Assembly: GCA_937120535.1 (NCBI GenBank)
Contig: CAKZJX010000038.1
Location: 1 to 64,000, forward strand
Direction: 5' to 3'
Length of the DNA stretch: 64,000 nucleotides
Source: an uncultured Anaerolineae bacterium
Lineage (GTDB): Bacteria; Chloroflexota; Anaerolineae; Anaerolineales; Villigracilaceae
In this document: positions 50,394 to 61,715 of the stretch, piece by piece
Layout of the letters: each line of letters opens with the position of its first letter
Numbering within the stretch: position 1 is the first letter of the stretch
Program-made: the position numbers and the translations under genes
The notes under the pieces: model-generated
Told to the model about the DNA's origin: nothing
The model's input: only the letters and a program-made list of their open reading frames with translations
Databases searched by the model: none

Positions 50394-50411
50394 TTGTACA
50401 AATTGCCACAA
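50394..50411 (-). promoter_or_regulatory. Candidate Rex operator upstream of rex
   Basis: TTGTACAAATTGCCACAA: 18-bp TTGT-N10-ACAA, partial match to the TTGTGAANNNNTTCACAA consensus. Confidence 0.45.
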
Positions 50412-50438
50412 TGCGCCACCGAAAAAACAGACCAGGCC

Positions 50439-50470
50439 AGAGCGACGCTGATCTTCTCGATCGGCGCTCT
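50439..50470 (-). terminator. Probable intrinsic terminator of mreB
   Basis: Imperfect stem AGAGCG...CGCTCT with T6 about 12 nt downstream on the minus strand. Confidence 0.5.
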
Positions 50471-50478
50471 GCGCGTCC

Positions 50479-51504
50479 TTATCCGACCTGAGGCAGGCTG
50501 CGACGCAACACGTTATGCATACCCACCCCTCTCGCTGCTCCTTCCACCACACAGGTTAGTGGGTTATCCACCAGATAGGCCGGCACGCCCAGTGACTTGG
50601 TGAGCATCTTGTCAATCCCGCGCAGCAGCGCCCCACCACCACACAGTGCCACGCCGCGATCAATAATGTCAGAGACCAGCTCTGGCGGAGTCTTCTCCAA
50701 CACTCGGCGGCAGACTTCGACGATCTGTTTGAGCGGATCTTGCAATGCTTCGGCAATCTCGCTCGTGGTCAAAACCACTGGCCGCCGCGGCAAGCCGGTC
50801 ACCTGATCTTGACCCTGCACCTCCATGCTCTGTTCCTCGTCCTGAAGCACTGCGGCGCCGATCTTGATCTTAAGCTGCTCAGCAGTCAACTGCCCCAAGA
50901 TCACCCCATATTTTCGGCGCACATAGGTGGTGATGGCTTCGTCCAGGTCGATCCCGCCCAAACGCAGAGTTTCAGCCGAGATGATGCTATACACAGAGAG
51001 CACAGCTGCTTCTGTGCATCCTCCACCCAAGCAGATCACCATGTTGCCCGAAGGGGAGCCGATCGGCAGATCCATCCCTAGGGCGGCCGCTAGGGGCTGT
51101 GGAATCAGATGCGCTTCATGAGCGCCAGCCTCCATCACGGCCTCATACACTGCCCGCCGCTCCACGCTGGTGACCCCATACGGCACCGAGATCATCACTC
51201 GCGGACGAATGAAGCGAAACGGTCCACTCACTCGACGGATCAGATGCGAGAGCAGGGTCTGGGCCACCTCGTAATCGGCAATCACACCGTTTTTCAACGG
51301 GCGGGCCAGTTCGATGGTTTCGGGCGTGCGGCCAATCATGTTGCGCGCCTCGTGACCATAGGCCACCATCTTCTCCACCAGGCGGTCCGGATCGATCTCG
51401 ATGGCGACGATCGTTGGTTCCTCCACCAGGACCTGACCTGCATCGGCAAGGCGCGTGAACATGGTGCCCAAATCGATCCCTAAGTCCTTTGAAAACAGAG
51501 CCAC
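50479..51504 (-). CDS. mreB: MreB/Mbl-family rod-shape-determining actin homolog
   Basis: FSKDLGIDLGTMFTRLADAGQVLVEEPTIVAI; PLKNGVIADYEVAQTLLSHLIRR; SVPYGVTSVERRAVYEAVMEAGAHEAHLIPQPLAAALGMDLPI; ELVSDIIDRGVALCGGGALLRGIDKML. Confidence 0.95.
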   Translation of the reverse strand: MALFSKDLGIDLGTMFTRLADAGQVLVEEPTIVAIEIDPDRLVEKMVAYGHEARNMIGRTPETIELARPLKNGVIADYEVAQTLLSHLIRRVSGPFRFIRPRVMISVPYGVTSVERRAVYEAVMEAGAHEAHLIPQPLAAALGMDLPIGSPSGNMVICLGGGCTEAAVLSVYSIISAETLRLGGIDLDEAITTYVRRKYGVILGQLTAEQLKIKIGAAVLQDEEQSMEVQGQDQVTGLPRRPVVLTTSEIAEALQDPLKQIVEVCRRVLEKTPPELVSDIIDRGVALCGGGALLRGIDKMLTKSLGVPAYLVDNPLTCVVEGAARGVGMHNVLRRSLPQVG

Positions 51505-51507
51505 GCC

Positions 51508-51945
51508 TTATTTCTCCGTTGGCAAACCAGTCGCTCCTTTTCGGTAGCGCCGAACAGCCTCCAGACGCAGGTTGGAACGGCGCAGGGCTGCCTCGATCGT
51601 CAGGTAGGCATCGGTATCCATCGGCACACCTTTGACCAGCATCTCTTGGGCACGCTGACGGGCTTGTTCGGCGCGGGCCACATCGATCTCTTCGATGTTT
51701 TCGGCCGCATCGGTCAAGATGGTCACCACTTCCGGCTGGACCTCAGCAATTCCGCCGGCTACGGTAAAGATCTCCTCCCGACCTTGCTTGCGCACCTTGA
51801 CCACGCCATATTTGAGCGTAGTTAACAGCGGTGCGTGGTGTGGCAGGACGCCCATCTCCCCTTCTGCGCCAGGCAGGATGACTATATCAACATCATCCTG
51901 ATACACCATGCGATCCTGAGCTACGATCTCACAGCGGATGGTCAT
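51508..51945 (-). CDS. atpC: F1F0 ATP synthase subunit epsilon
   Basis: MTIRCEIVAQDRMVYQDDVDIVILPGAEGEMGVLPHHAPLLTTLKYGVVKVRKQGREEIFTVAGGIAEV; start 51945. Confidence 0.96.
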   Translation of the reverse strand: MTIRCEIVAQDRMVYQDDVDIVILPGAEGEMGVLPHHAPLLTTLKYGVVKVRKQGREEIFTVAGGIAEVQPEVVTILTDAAENIEEIDVARAEQARQRAQEMLVKGVPMDTDAYLTIEAALRRSNLRLEAVRRYRKGATGLPTEK

Positions 51946-51988
51946 AACATCCTCCGTTTTGGGAAATAAGGCCAAGCAACACGCTTTG

Positions 51989-53428
<1,440 letters not shown>

Positions 53429-53438
53429 CTATCGGGTC

Positions 53439-54350
53439 TTATTCGGCCATGGGTCTTTGCTGCCCTTGCTCTAAGGCGTTGGCCCCACCTACGATGTCTA
53501 GCATATCGCTGGTGATGGTTTGCTGGCGCACTTTGTTGTATTCCAGCTTGAGTTGCTCCACGAGTTCCAAGGCATTCTCGTTAGCATTGCGCATGGTGAC
53601 CATGCGTGCCGCATGCTCGCTGGCCAGCGACTCGAGGATCGCCTGATAGACTTGAAGTGCAGTGAAGCGGGGCACGATTTCATCGAGGATCAGGCGTTCA
53701 CTCGGCTCATAAATGTAGGTGGCCGCAATGCTTGGCCGAGCGCTGTTGAAAGCTTCTACTCGCTCTTCTTTATCCACTTCTAGGGGAAGTAGTTTTTTGA
53801 CCACCGTCTCCTGGCGGATCATGTTCACGAAGTCGGTGTAGACGATAAACACCTCGTCGGCCCGACCTTCCAGGAATTCATCCACTGCCAGCCGCCCAAT
53901 GGCCGAGACATCCGCAAAGCTCGGCGCAGCAGGCAGGTTGCTGAACTCAGCCACTACCTTTTGGCGGCGCCGAAGGAGCAAATCGCGCCCTTTGCGTCCC
54001 ACCGTAATGTAGTAAACCGGATTGGGATACGAACCGAAGCGGCGCAAGACAAAGCGGATGACGTTGGCGTTGTAGGCGCCGGCCAAGCCTCGATCGCCGC
54101 TGATCACCACGACCAAGGTGTTTCGCACTTCGGGGCGTCGAGTGAGCAGAGGATGAAGGTTCTCGTGGCCAGGCTGCTTGGCAATGTGTTTGAGGACCTG
54201 CCAGGCTTTGGTGGCATAGGGGCGGGTCGCCATCACCGCCTGCATGGCCTTGCGCCCCCGACTGGCACTTACGGCCTCCAGGGCACGCGTGACCTGAGCA
54301 ATGTTTCGAACGCTCCGAATGCGGAGCCGCATCTCACGCGCGGATGCCAT
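53439..54350 (-). CDS. atpG: F1F0 ATP synthase subunit gamma
   Basis: SAREMRLRIRSVRNIAQVTRALEAVSASRGRKA; VISGDRGLAGAYNANVIR; ASEHAARMVTMRNANENALELVEQLKLEYNKVRQQTITSDMLDIVGGANAL. Confidence 0.97.
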   Translation of the reverse strand: MASAREMRLRIRSVRNIAQVTRALEAVSASRGRKAMQAVMATRPYATKAWQVLKHIAKQPGHENLHPLLTRRPEVRNTLVVVISGDRGLAGAYNANVIRFVLRRFGSYPNPVYYITVGRKGRDLLLRRRQKVVAEFSNLPAAPSFADVSAIGRLAVDEFLEGRADEVFIVYTDFVNMIRQETVVKKLLPLEVDKEERVEAFNSARPSIAATYIYEPSERLILDEIVPRFTALQVYQAILESLASEHAARMVTMRNANENALELVEQLKLEYNKVRQQTITSDMLDIVGGANALEQGQQRPMAE

Positions 54351-54353
54351 GGC

Positions 54354-56021
54354 TTATCCCTGCCAAGTTGCTTTGAACGCGTCGAGCGCTTTGATCAGCG
54401 CAGCGCGATTCTCGTCGGTGATGACTTTCTTCTCGGCAATATCGCGGCCGATCTCAGGATGAGAGGTCTCCATATAGCGAATCAGCTCGGCCTCCCACTG
54501 GCGGATCTTGTCGACCGGAACCGAACCGGCATAGCCGTTGGTGCCGGCGAAGATCACGATCACTTGATTCTCTAGTGCTACGGGAGAATATTGAGGTTGC
54601 TTGAGCAGTTCCTGCATGCGCTGGCCACGGGCCAATTGCGCTTGAGTAGCTTTATCCAAGTCGGAGCCAAATTGGGCAAAGGCAGCCAATTCGCGATAGG
54701 CAGCCATGTCCAAACGTAAGCGCGATGCCACTTGTTTCATGGCCTTGGTCTGCGCATCGCCACCCACACGAGAGACCGAGATGCCAACGTTGATCGCCGG
54801 GCGGATGCCGGCGTTGAACAGGCTGCTCTCTAGGTAAATCTGGCCGTCGGTGATCGAGATCACGTTGGTGGGGATGTAGGCCGCAACATCGCCTAGCAGG
54901 GTTTCGATGATCGGCAAGGCGGTCAGCGAACCCCCGCTGCCCCTCACTTTCACAATCTTGTAGGCACTCGGATCGGGCATGGCTTTGAGCGCTTGTTCGG
55001 CCTCATGCTTGGACAGCGGCCCACGATAGATCTTTCCATCTACTCCATCCGAAGGTTCGGCTTCAGCGCCTTCAAATTCCTTGGGCACGATGACGTAATT
55101 GTTCGAGAGGCGGGCAGCGCGCTCCAGCAAGCGGGAATGCAAGTAGAACACATCGCCGGGATAGGCCTCGCGTCCAGGGGGTCGGCGCAGCAACAGGGAG
55201 ACCTGGCGATAGGCCCAGGCGTGCTTCGACAGGTCGTCATACACCACCAGAGCATCCCGGCCAGTTTCCATGAATTCCTCGCCCATTGCACAACCGGCGT
55301 AGGGAGCTAAGTATTGCAAAGCGGCAGGTTCGTCGGCCGAAGCCACCACGACGATGGTGTGATCCATCGCGCCATACCGCTCCAGGATATTCACCGTGCG
55401 GGCAATTTGCGCCTTCTTTTGGCCGATGGCCACATAGATGCAGATCAGGTCTTTCCCCTTCTGGTTGATGATGGTGTCAATGGCAATGGCCGTTTTGCCA
55501 GTCTGGCGATCGCCGATGATCAATTCACGCTGGCCGCGCCCGATAGGGATCATGGCGTCAATCGCCTTGATGCCGGTCTGGACCGGCGTGTCCACATCTT
55601 GGCGATAGACCACGCCGGGGGCAATGCGTTCAATTGGGCGGTAGCCACTGAATTGGATCGGCCCCTTGCCATCAATCGGCTCGCCCAAGGCATTTACCAC
55701 GCGACCGATCAGGCCATCGCCCACTGGCACGGACGCGATGCGTCCGGTGGCGCGCACGGTCATCCCTTCGGTGATGCCGGCATATTCGCCCATGATGATC
55801 ACACCCACGCCGTCCTTTTCTAGGTTAAGAGCGATACCCATCACCCCGTTTTCAAACTGCACCAGTTCATGGTAGCCCACATTGGCCAGTCCACTCGCGC
55901 GAGCGATTCCATCGCCGGCCTCGATCACCGTGCCGATGTCGGCTACCCGAATAGTCGCTTCAAAAGCTTCAATTTGCTGCTGCAGGCTGCTGGTGATTTG
56001 CTGGATGAAGTCCGTCATCAT
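54354..56021 (-). CDS. atpA: F1F0 ATP synthase subunit alpha
   Basis: [110 protein letters not shown]. Confidence 0.98.
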   Translation of the reverse strand: MMTDFIQQITSSLQQQIEAFEATIRVADIGTVIEAGDGIARASGLANVGYHELVQFENGVMGIALNLEKDGVGVIIMGEYAGITEGMTVRATGRIASVPVGDGLIGRVVNALGEPIDGKGPIQFSGYRPIERIAPGVVYRQDVDTPVQTGIKAIDAMIPIGRGQRELIIGDRQTGKTAIAIDTIINQKGKDLICIYVAIGQKKAQIARTVNILERYGAMDHTIVVVASADEPAALQYLAPYAGCAMGEEFMETGRDALVVYDDLSKHAWAYRQVSLLLRRPPGREAYPGDVFYLHSRLLERAARLSNNYVIVPKEFEGAEAEPSDGVDGKIYRGPLSKHEAEQALKAMPDPSAYKIVKVRGSGGSLTALPIIETLLGDVAAYIPTNVISITDGQIYLESSLFNAGIRPAINVGISVSRVGGDAQTKAMKQVASRLRLDMAAYRELAAFAQFGSDLDKATQAQLARGQRMQELLKQPQYSPVALENQVIVIFAGTNGYAGSVPVDKIRQWEAELIRYMETSHPEIGRDIAEKKVITDENRAALIKALDAFKATWQG

Positions 56022-56078
56022 GCCTCCACACGAGAGATCTCTTTACCAAAAAGAAATGGGAGGAGGGTGCGTACGATT

Positions 56079-56101
56079 GCCCGGATAGAGGCTATCCGGG
56101 C
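56079..56101 (-). promoter_or_regulatory. Perfect hairpin in the atpA 5' leader
   Basis: GCCCGGATAG-CCT-CTATCCGGGC on the minus strand, 10-bp stem, 3-nt loop, about 58 nt upstream of the atpA start. Confidence 0.6.
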
Positions 56102-56117
56102 GAACCAGGACCGGTCG

Positions 56118-56146
56118 GTATTACGCTCCCATCCATAAACGTTCAA
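56118..56146 (-). promoter_or_regulatory. Candidate promoter of the F1 ATP synthase operon
   Basis: Minus strand TTGAAC, 17-nt spacer, TAATAC. Confidence 0.55.
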
Positions 56147-56255
56147 GTCAACGCACCTGAGAAAGGGGAATTGGTACCAAGTTGCACTAATGATACCCGA
56201 AAGCTAAAGGATTGTCTAGTTTAGGAACAGTGTTCGAAAATTCTTTGTCCTTGAA

Positions 56256-57242
56256 CTACGGCTCAAGCCGCACCACAATGCTGTACAAGTATGCGATCTC
56301 GCCGAAGCGCGGATCGATCTGACGAATAGATAGGCGCGCCGAAGTAGGCTGGGCAATGCGATAGGGAAGAGCGGTCTGAAAGGAGATATAGCCCTCTCCA
56401 ACCAGGGATAGTTGACGGGTCATCAGGGGCCGGCCGGCTTCATCCTGTAGTTCGATGAACGCCGGCTGGTCGTTTAGCGGCCAAAAACTGCCCTCCACCG
56501 TGAGCAGACCGCCTGAAACCACCTCGCCAACCTGGGGTCGGTAGAAGACCGCCCGCTCATAGGGGACATCGGCCGGCTGAATGCGGCTCATGCCCACCGG
56601 CAACAAGGTGACGCGAATTGAATTAAGAGCCTCAATGCGGCCAGCCATATCTCGCATCAGCACCTCTAAGCGCCCTAGCTCGGCAACCTGCACCTCAAAG
56701 TCGAGCTCCAGCGAAACATCTATGCCCGGCGGAGGCGAGTCTTGCCCTAGCACAGTGAGCTTGCGCACCAATAGGCGACCGTCCTCACCATAGAGCGAAA
56801 TCTGGACGCGGTTGGTCTCTCCTGGCAAAAGATACACCCGAACTTTAATCGGCGACGAGAGAATCGAAAGCGGCCCTGGAGTCAAGAAGCGAATTCGAGC
56901 GTTTGGCGCCGGCGGCAAGGAGGTAGGGATAGGAGTGTCGGTAGGGGTGAGCGTAGCCGTAGGTGTGGGGGTGACGGTCGGGGAGGGCGTGAGCGCTAGG
57001 GCGGTGACGCGCAGCGCCTGGGCAGTCTGGGCGATTATCGTGGGGAGCATTTCGGGAGGGAATGGCGTGGGGTAGGAAGCGCCGCTTGAGGCGCATCCGC
57101 TGAGGGTCCAGAAGGAACTGAGAAGGATCGTCCAGCGGGCCAGGACAGCCCCGAATCGATCGGCGATCGAGGCCGGATTCGAGAGAGAACGCCGGCCTCG
57201 CTCCCGATTACAGTTCATAAATGTCACGATATTTAGTTTCAA
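56256..57242 (-). CDS. Lipoprotein with P/T-rich linker; start uncertain
   Basis: LLSSFWTLSGCASSG lipobox-like; TPSPTVTPTPTATLTPTDTPIPTSLPPAP linker; a GTG at about 57146 would place the signal peptide near the N-terminus. Confidence 0.75.
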   Translation of the reverse strand: MKLNIVTFMNCNRERGRRSLSNPASIADRFGAVLARWTILLSSFWTLSGCASSGASYPTPFPPEMLPTIIAQTAQALRVTALALTPSPTVTPTPTATLTPTDTPIPTSLPPAPNARIRFLTPGPLSILSSPIKVRVYLLPGETNRVQISLYGEDGRLLVRKLTVLGQDSPPPGIDVSLELDFEVQVAELGRLEVLMRDMAGRIEALNSIRVTLLPVGMSRIQPADVPYERAVFYRPQVGEVVSGGLLTVEGSFWPLNDQPAFIELQDEAGRPLMTRQLSLVGEGYISFQTALPYRIAQPTSARLSIRQIDPRFGEIAYLYSIVVRLEP

Positions 57243-58701
57243 GATAGCGCAAATAGGGCGCCGGATCGATTGAGGAACCGGTCACCCGTCGGACAAGCTC
57301 TTTCGGTTCATACTTGCGCCCGTAGACATGAATGTTGGCATACAGCCAGCCGCGCAGGGCGTCGAATTTACCACGCCGAATTTGAGCTGAGAGATCGGTG
57401 ATTTCGGAATGGATCTTCTCCCATAGTTGGGCGGCAATCAGGTTGCCCAGGGCATAGGTGGAGAAGTAGCCCAGGCCGCTAAACGACCAGTGAATATCTT
57501 GCAACACCCCTTGGGCATCGTTGGGCGGGACCACGCCGAGGTATTCTTTCATCTTCTCATTCCACAGCTCGGGCAGATTGCGCAAGGCTACTGCGCCTTC
57601 AACCATAGCGATCTCGATCTCAAGCCGCAACATGATGTGCAGGTTGTAGGTGACTTCGTCAGCCTCGACCCGGATCGGGGAGGGCTGGACTTTGTTGATG
57701 GCTTTGTAGAATTTGCCCAGGCTTACCTCACCCAGCTGAGCAGGGAACTTCTTTTGCAATTTAGGATAGAAGAATTCCCAGAAGGCCATCGAACGGCCAA
57801 CCAGGTTCTCCCACAGGCGGGATTGGGACTCGTGGATGGCCAGCGAAGCGCCGCTGGCCAAAGGAGTCCGCTCGAAGGAGGGATGGAAACCGCCTTCGTA
57901 GAGGGCATGCCCCATTTCGTGCATCGAGCCGAACAGGGCCGTGTTCAGGAAGTTTCCCTGATAGCGGGTGGTAATGCGCACATCATTGATGCTGAACGAG
58001 GTGCAGAACGGATGCGGCGATTGATCTTGACGGTTGCGATTGGGGTCAAAGCCGATCGCCATGAGCACTTTTTCGCCGAAGGCGCGCTGTTTGGGGATGG
58101 AATACTTGAAGTGGAGGAAGGAGTCGTCCACCTGCTTGGCTTGGGAGATGGCCTGGACCAGGCGCACTTGGCGCTTGCTCAACTCGGAAAAGATGGCCTG
58201 CACCTCGGCGGTTTTCATGCCCGGTTCATAATCGTCGAGCAGGATGTCGTAGGGATGATCGGAAGGGGGGAAGAAGCCGATGTAGCGCTGGACCAGGTCC
58301 AAGATGCGAGCCAGGTGCGGCTCAAATAGCGAGAAGTCGGACTGGGAGCGGGCCGCTACCCAGGCCTCATGGGCTGCGGCCGTAACCTGGGCTTGCTCGG
58401 CCACAAACTCGGGCGGAACACGGATCCGCTTTTCGTATTCGCGCTGCGTGACACGGATCAGGGCATATTCATCGGAGTCTGGGGGAAAGGCGTCGCGCAG
58501 GTCATCCAACAGCTGACCCACTTTGCGGTCGGTGAATTTCTGATGGGCAATACGCCCTAGCGTAGCCAGTTGGTAGCCTCGGGCTTCGGCGCCGGCCCGC
58601 GGCATGTAGGTCTGCTGATCCCAACTGAGCACAGCAGCAGCGTGTTGAAGGTCGGCCACTTCAGCCAAGATGGTTTTGAGTTCGTTGAGTTTTTGATCCA
58701 T
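57208..58701 (-). CDS. M32-family metallocarboxypeptidase
   Basis: DVRITTRYQGNFLNTALFGSMHEMGHALYEGGF (HExxH-type HEMGH); SLAIHESQSRLWENLVGRSMAFWEFFYPKL; ADEVTYNLHIMLRLEIE. Confidence 0.96.
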   Translation of the reverse strand: MDQKLNELKTILAEVADLQHAAAVLSWDQQTYMPRAGAEARGYQLATLGRIAHQKFTDRKVGQLLDDLRDAFPPDSDEYALIRVTQREYEKRIRVPPEFVAEQAQVTAAAHEAWVAARSQSDFSLFEPHLARILDLVQRYIGFFPPSDHPYDILLDDYEPGMKTAEVQAIFSELSKRQVRLVQAISQAKQVDDSFLHFKYSIPKQRAFGEKVLMAIGFDPNRNRQDQSPHPFCTSFSINDVRITTRYQGNFLNTALFGSMHEMGHALYEGGFHPSFERTPLASGASLAIHESQSRLWENLVGRSMAFWEFFYPKLQKKFPAQLGEVSLGKFYKAINKVQPSPIRVEADEVTYNLHIMLRLEIEIAMVEGAVALRNLPELWNEKMKEYLGVVPPNDAQGVLQDIHWSFSGLGYFSTYALGNLIAAQLWEKIHSEITDLSAQIRRGKFDALRGWLYANIHVYGRKYEPKELVRRVTGSSIDPAPYLRYLETKYRDIYEL

Positions 58702-58783
58702 GGTTGATCATCCGTTGAGTGATAGAGGTATAAAACCGGGCCGGCGACGCACGCACCCGCCCGCAGAGAGAAAAGCTAGCGCC

Positions 58784-59722
58784 TTACACCACACGCCAGC
58801 GCAACTTCTTGCCCTCCAAGGCGTGCAAGACTTCGCGGGCCACATCTTCTGCAGCGCGCGCCTGAGCTTCCACGGTCTGAGCGCCGATATGGGGAGTAGC
58901 GATCACTCGGGGGTGCGCAACCAGATCGGATAGGCCCGGCGGCTCGACGGCAAACACGTCCAGAGCGGCGCCGGCCACCTTGCCCGATTCGATGGCAGCA
59001 AGCAGAGCCACTTCGTCGATGATCCCGCCGCGAGCAGTACAGACGATGCGCACCCCATCCTTCATCTTGGCAAAGGCGGCAGCGTTGAACAGGCCACGCG
59101 TTTCGGGAGTGAGCGGTATGTGCAAAGAGAGGAAATCGGACTGAGCCAACACCTGATCGAAATCAGATGGCTCAGCCACCCGACCGCGGATCTGATCAGG
59201 GGTGAGCAAAGGATCATACCCCAGCACTTCCATCCCAAAAGCACGGGCGCGCCGCGCCACCTCGGTCCCGATGCGACCCATGCCCAAAATGCCAAGCGTA
59301 CGGCCATACAGTTCGATCCCTTCCAACTCCTTCTTGAGCCACCGTCCTTGCTTCATGGTGGCATCGGCATAGGGGATCTGGCGTGCCAGGGCGAGGATCA
59401 AACCGAAGGTCAACTCGGCCACCGCCAGGGTAGTAGAAACCGGTGCGTTGACGACGATCACCCCCCGCGCTTGAGCGGCCTCTAGGTCAATATTATCTAC
59501 GCCCACGCCGGCCCGGCCGATCACCTTGAGCTGAGGGGCAACAGCCAGCAGCTCGGCGGTAACCTTGGTCCGGCTGCGCACGATCAATGCGTCGTAATGA
59601 GCAATGATCTCCACCAACTCTTCGGCCCCAATGCCGGTCCGGTCATCTATCACACAGGAATGCAAGATGGATTGGGCACGAGGGTCCAATCCATCGGTGA
59701 TCAGAATACGATAGGAAGACAT
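58784..59722 (-). CDS. D-3-phosphoglycerate dehydrogenase-like 2-hydroxyacid dehydrogenase, no ACT domain
   Basis: LKVIGRAGVGVDNIDLEAAQARGVIVVNAP; GRTLGILGMGRIGTEVARRARAFGMEVLGYDP; VRIVCTARGGIIDEVAL; VIATPHIGAQTVEAQARAA; 312 aa. Confidence 0.93.
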   Translation of the reverse strand: MSSYRILITDGLDPRAQSILHSCVIDDRTGIGAEELVEIIAHYDALIVRSRTKVTAELLAVAPQLKVIGRAGVGVDNIDLEAAQARGVIVVNAPVSTTLAVAELTFGLILALARQIPYADATMKQGRWLKKELEGIELYGRTLGILGMGRIGTEVARRARAFGMEVLGYDPLLTPDQIRGRVAEPSDFDQVLAQSDFLSLHIPLTPETRGLFNAAAFAKMKDGVRIVCTARGGIIDEVALLAAIESGKVAGAALDVFAVEPPGLSDLVAHPRVIATPHIGAQTVEAQARAAEDVAREVLHALEGKKLRWRVV

Positions 59723-59754
59723 GCAGATATTATAACCAATCTTGACCGGTCAAG

Positions 59755-60993
59755 CTATTCATAACGCAGGGCCTCCACCGGTTCCAGATTAGCTGCGCGA
59801 TTGGCCGGATAGATGCCGAAAAACAGGCCGACAGCCGCCGAAAAGATGGTAGCCAGCAACACAGCATCCAAGCCAATGCGAGGAGAGAACGGCGTGCCCG
59901 AAGCAATAGACACACGCTCCACCACAAAGGCGATCAGCCACCCGAAACCGATCCCGATCAATCCCCCGATCAGGCTGAGCAGGGAGGACTCGGTCAGGAA
60001 TTGGATCAAGATATCGCGCTTGCGCGCGCCCACTGCCTTGCGCAGACCGATCTCCTTGGTGCGCTCGGTGACTGAGACCAACATAATGTTCATGATCCCG
60101 ATGCCTCCCACCAGGAGCGAAATAGCAGCGATCCCGCCCAAGAAGACGGTGAGCACACCGGTGATCGTAGCGGCAGTGTTCAGAAAGTCTTGCTGGCTGA
60201 AGATGACAAAGTCATCGGCTCCGATCTGAGTGCGATGACGGGTCCGAAGGATGGAGGCCACCTCTTCGACTGCTTGGGGCACCGATTTTGCATCAACCAC
60301 CTGAACCAACAGCATGTCCACCTGACCACGGTAGCGGCGCGCCATCAAACGCGCCTGCGCCGTGGTGAGCGGGATCAGCGCCCGATCGTCCTCCGAGCCA
60401 AACATACCGCCCCCTTTCGGCGCCCAAACGCCGATCACACGGAACGGTTGGTTGTCAATGGTCAACGTCTCGCCCACCACCCCTTCTCGGCGTCCATAGA
60501 GCGTCTCGGCCAGCTCAGGGCCGATCACCACCACCGAAGCGCGGCCCAGCAAATGCTCCTCGCGAATGGCCTCGCCCTCCGCCATCAAGAAATTGCGCAT
60601 CGGGAAATACTCCGGGGTGACGCCCGACACGTTGGTGGTGGTCTGCTCGCCTTCAGCGCTCACGATAAAATTTCCTTCCAATAGCGGAGCGACTCGTTCC
60701 ACCGAAGGGGCAGCGAAGGGATCGGCAATTGCTTCGGCATCTTGCAGAGTGAGCGGCTTGGGATTGCGCACATCTTGCATGCCCGGGCCGCGGCCGCCGC
60801 CGAACACGAACAGCAGATTGGTGCCGATCCCACTAATTGAACCGGTAATCGCATCCTGAGCGCCGGTCCCAACCGCTAGCATGGCGATCACAGCCGCCAC
60901 GCCGATGACGATCCCCAACACCGTCAGGCCGGAGCGCAGCTTGTTCGCACTGAGGCTATCCAGAGCTTCTAGAATGGCTTGGGCAAGACTCAT
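59755..60993 (-). CDS. MacB/FtsX-family ABC transporter permease
   Basis: [86 protein letters not shown]. Confidence 0.95.
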   Translation of the reverse strand: MSLAQAILEALDSLSANKLRSGLTVLGIVIGVAAVIAMLAVGTGAQDAITGSISGIGTNLLFVFGGGRGPGMQDVRNPKPLTLQDAEAIADPFAAPSVERVAPLLEGNFIVSAEGEQTTTNVSGVTPEYFPMRNFLMAEGEAIREEHLLGRASVVVIGPELAETLYGRREGVVGETLTIDNQPFRVIGVWAPKGGGMFGSEDDRALIPLTTAQARLMARRYRGQVDMLLVQVVDAKSVPQAVEEVASILRTRHRTQIGADDFVIFSQQDFLNTAATITGVLTVFLGGIAAISLLVGGIGIMNIMLVSVTERTKEIGLRKAVGARKRDILIQFLTESSLLSLIGGLIGIGFGWLIAFVVERVSIASGTPFSPRIGLDAVLLATIFSAAVGLFFGIYPANRAANLEPVEALRYE

Positions 60994-61697
60994 GTCATGC
61001 TCCTTTCACCAACGCTTTCCTCTTCAACGATTAATCCATCGCGCAGGCGAATGATGCGCTGTGCGTATGCAGCAATATTTGGATCGTGAGTCACGATAAT
61101 GAGGGTGGTGTTGCGCTCTCGGTTCAAGCGCAGCAGCAGTTCCATAATCTCACGCCCGACTTTGGTATCCAGGTTGCCGGTTGGCTCATCGGCCATCAGG
61201 ATCGCCGGATCGTTGACCAGCGCTCGAGCGATCGCCACCCGTTGCTGTTGACCGCCCGACAGCTCAGTCGGACGATGCTTCATGCGATCAGCTAGGCCAA
61301 CCGCTTGCAGGGCTGCAGCGGCCCGCTCACGCCGATTGATCACTTGGCCGGCATAGCGCAGCGGCAGCTCCACGTTGGCCAAGGCGGTCTGGCGCGACAA
61401 CAAATTGAAGCTCTGAAAGACAAACCCCACCTTGCGGTTGCGCACGTCGGCCAACTGATCGTCGCTCATGCGCGCCACCACCTCGCCATCCAGGATGTAC
61501 TCGCCCGAGGTCGGACGGTCCAGACAGCCCAAGATGTTCATCAGCGTAGATTTGCCGGACCCCGAAGGCCCCATGATGGCCACTACCTCGCCGCGAGCGA
61601 TCCTCAGCGACACGCCACGCAAGGCATGCACCTCCACTTCTCCCATCTTATAAATCTTGACCAGGTCTCTCGCATCCACAACCCAATCTGCGCTCAT
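60990..61697 (-). CDS. LolD/MacB-type ABC transporter ATP-binding protein
   Basis: [82 protein letters not shown] overlap with permease. Confidence 0.97.
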   Translation of the reverse strand: MSADWVVDARDLVKIYKMGEVEVHALRGVSLRIARGEVVAIMGPSGSGKSTLMNILGCLDRPTSGEYILDGEVVARMSDDQLADVRNRKVGFVFQSFNLLSRQTALANVELPLRYAGQVINRRERAAAALQAVGLADRMKHRPTELSGGQQQRVAIARALVNDPAILMADEPTGNLDTKVGREIMELLLRLNRERNTTLIIVTHDPNIAAYAQRIIRLRDGLIVEEESVGERSMT

Positions 61698-61715
61698 GGC
61701 GGCTCCTCTAGGCGC

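Noticed and set aside
57427-58329. 300-aa plus-strand ORF antisense to the M32 carboxypeptidase
   Set aside because: Shadow ORF; the minus-strand protein has intact catalytic motifs.
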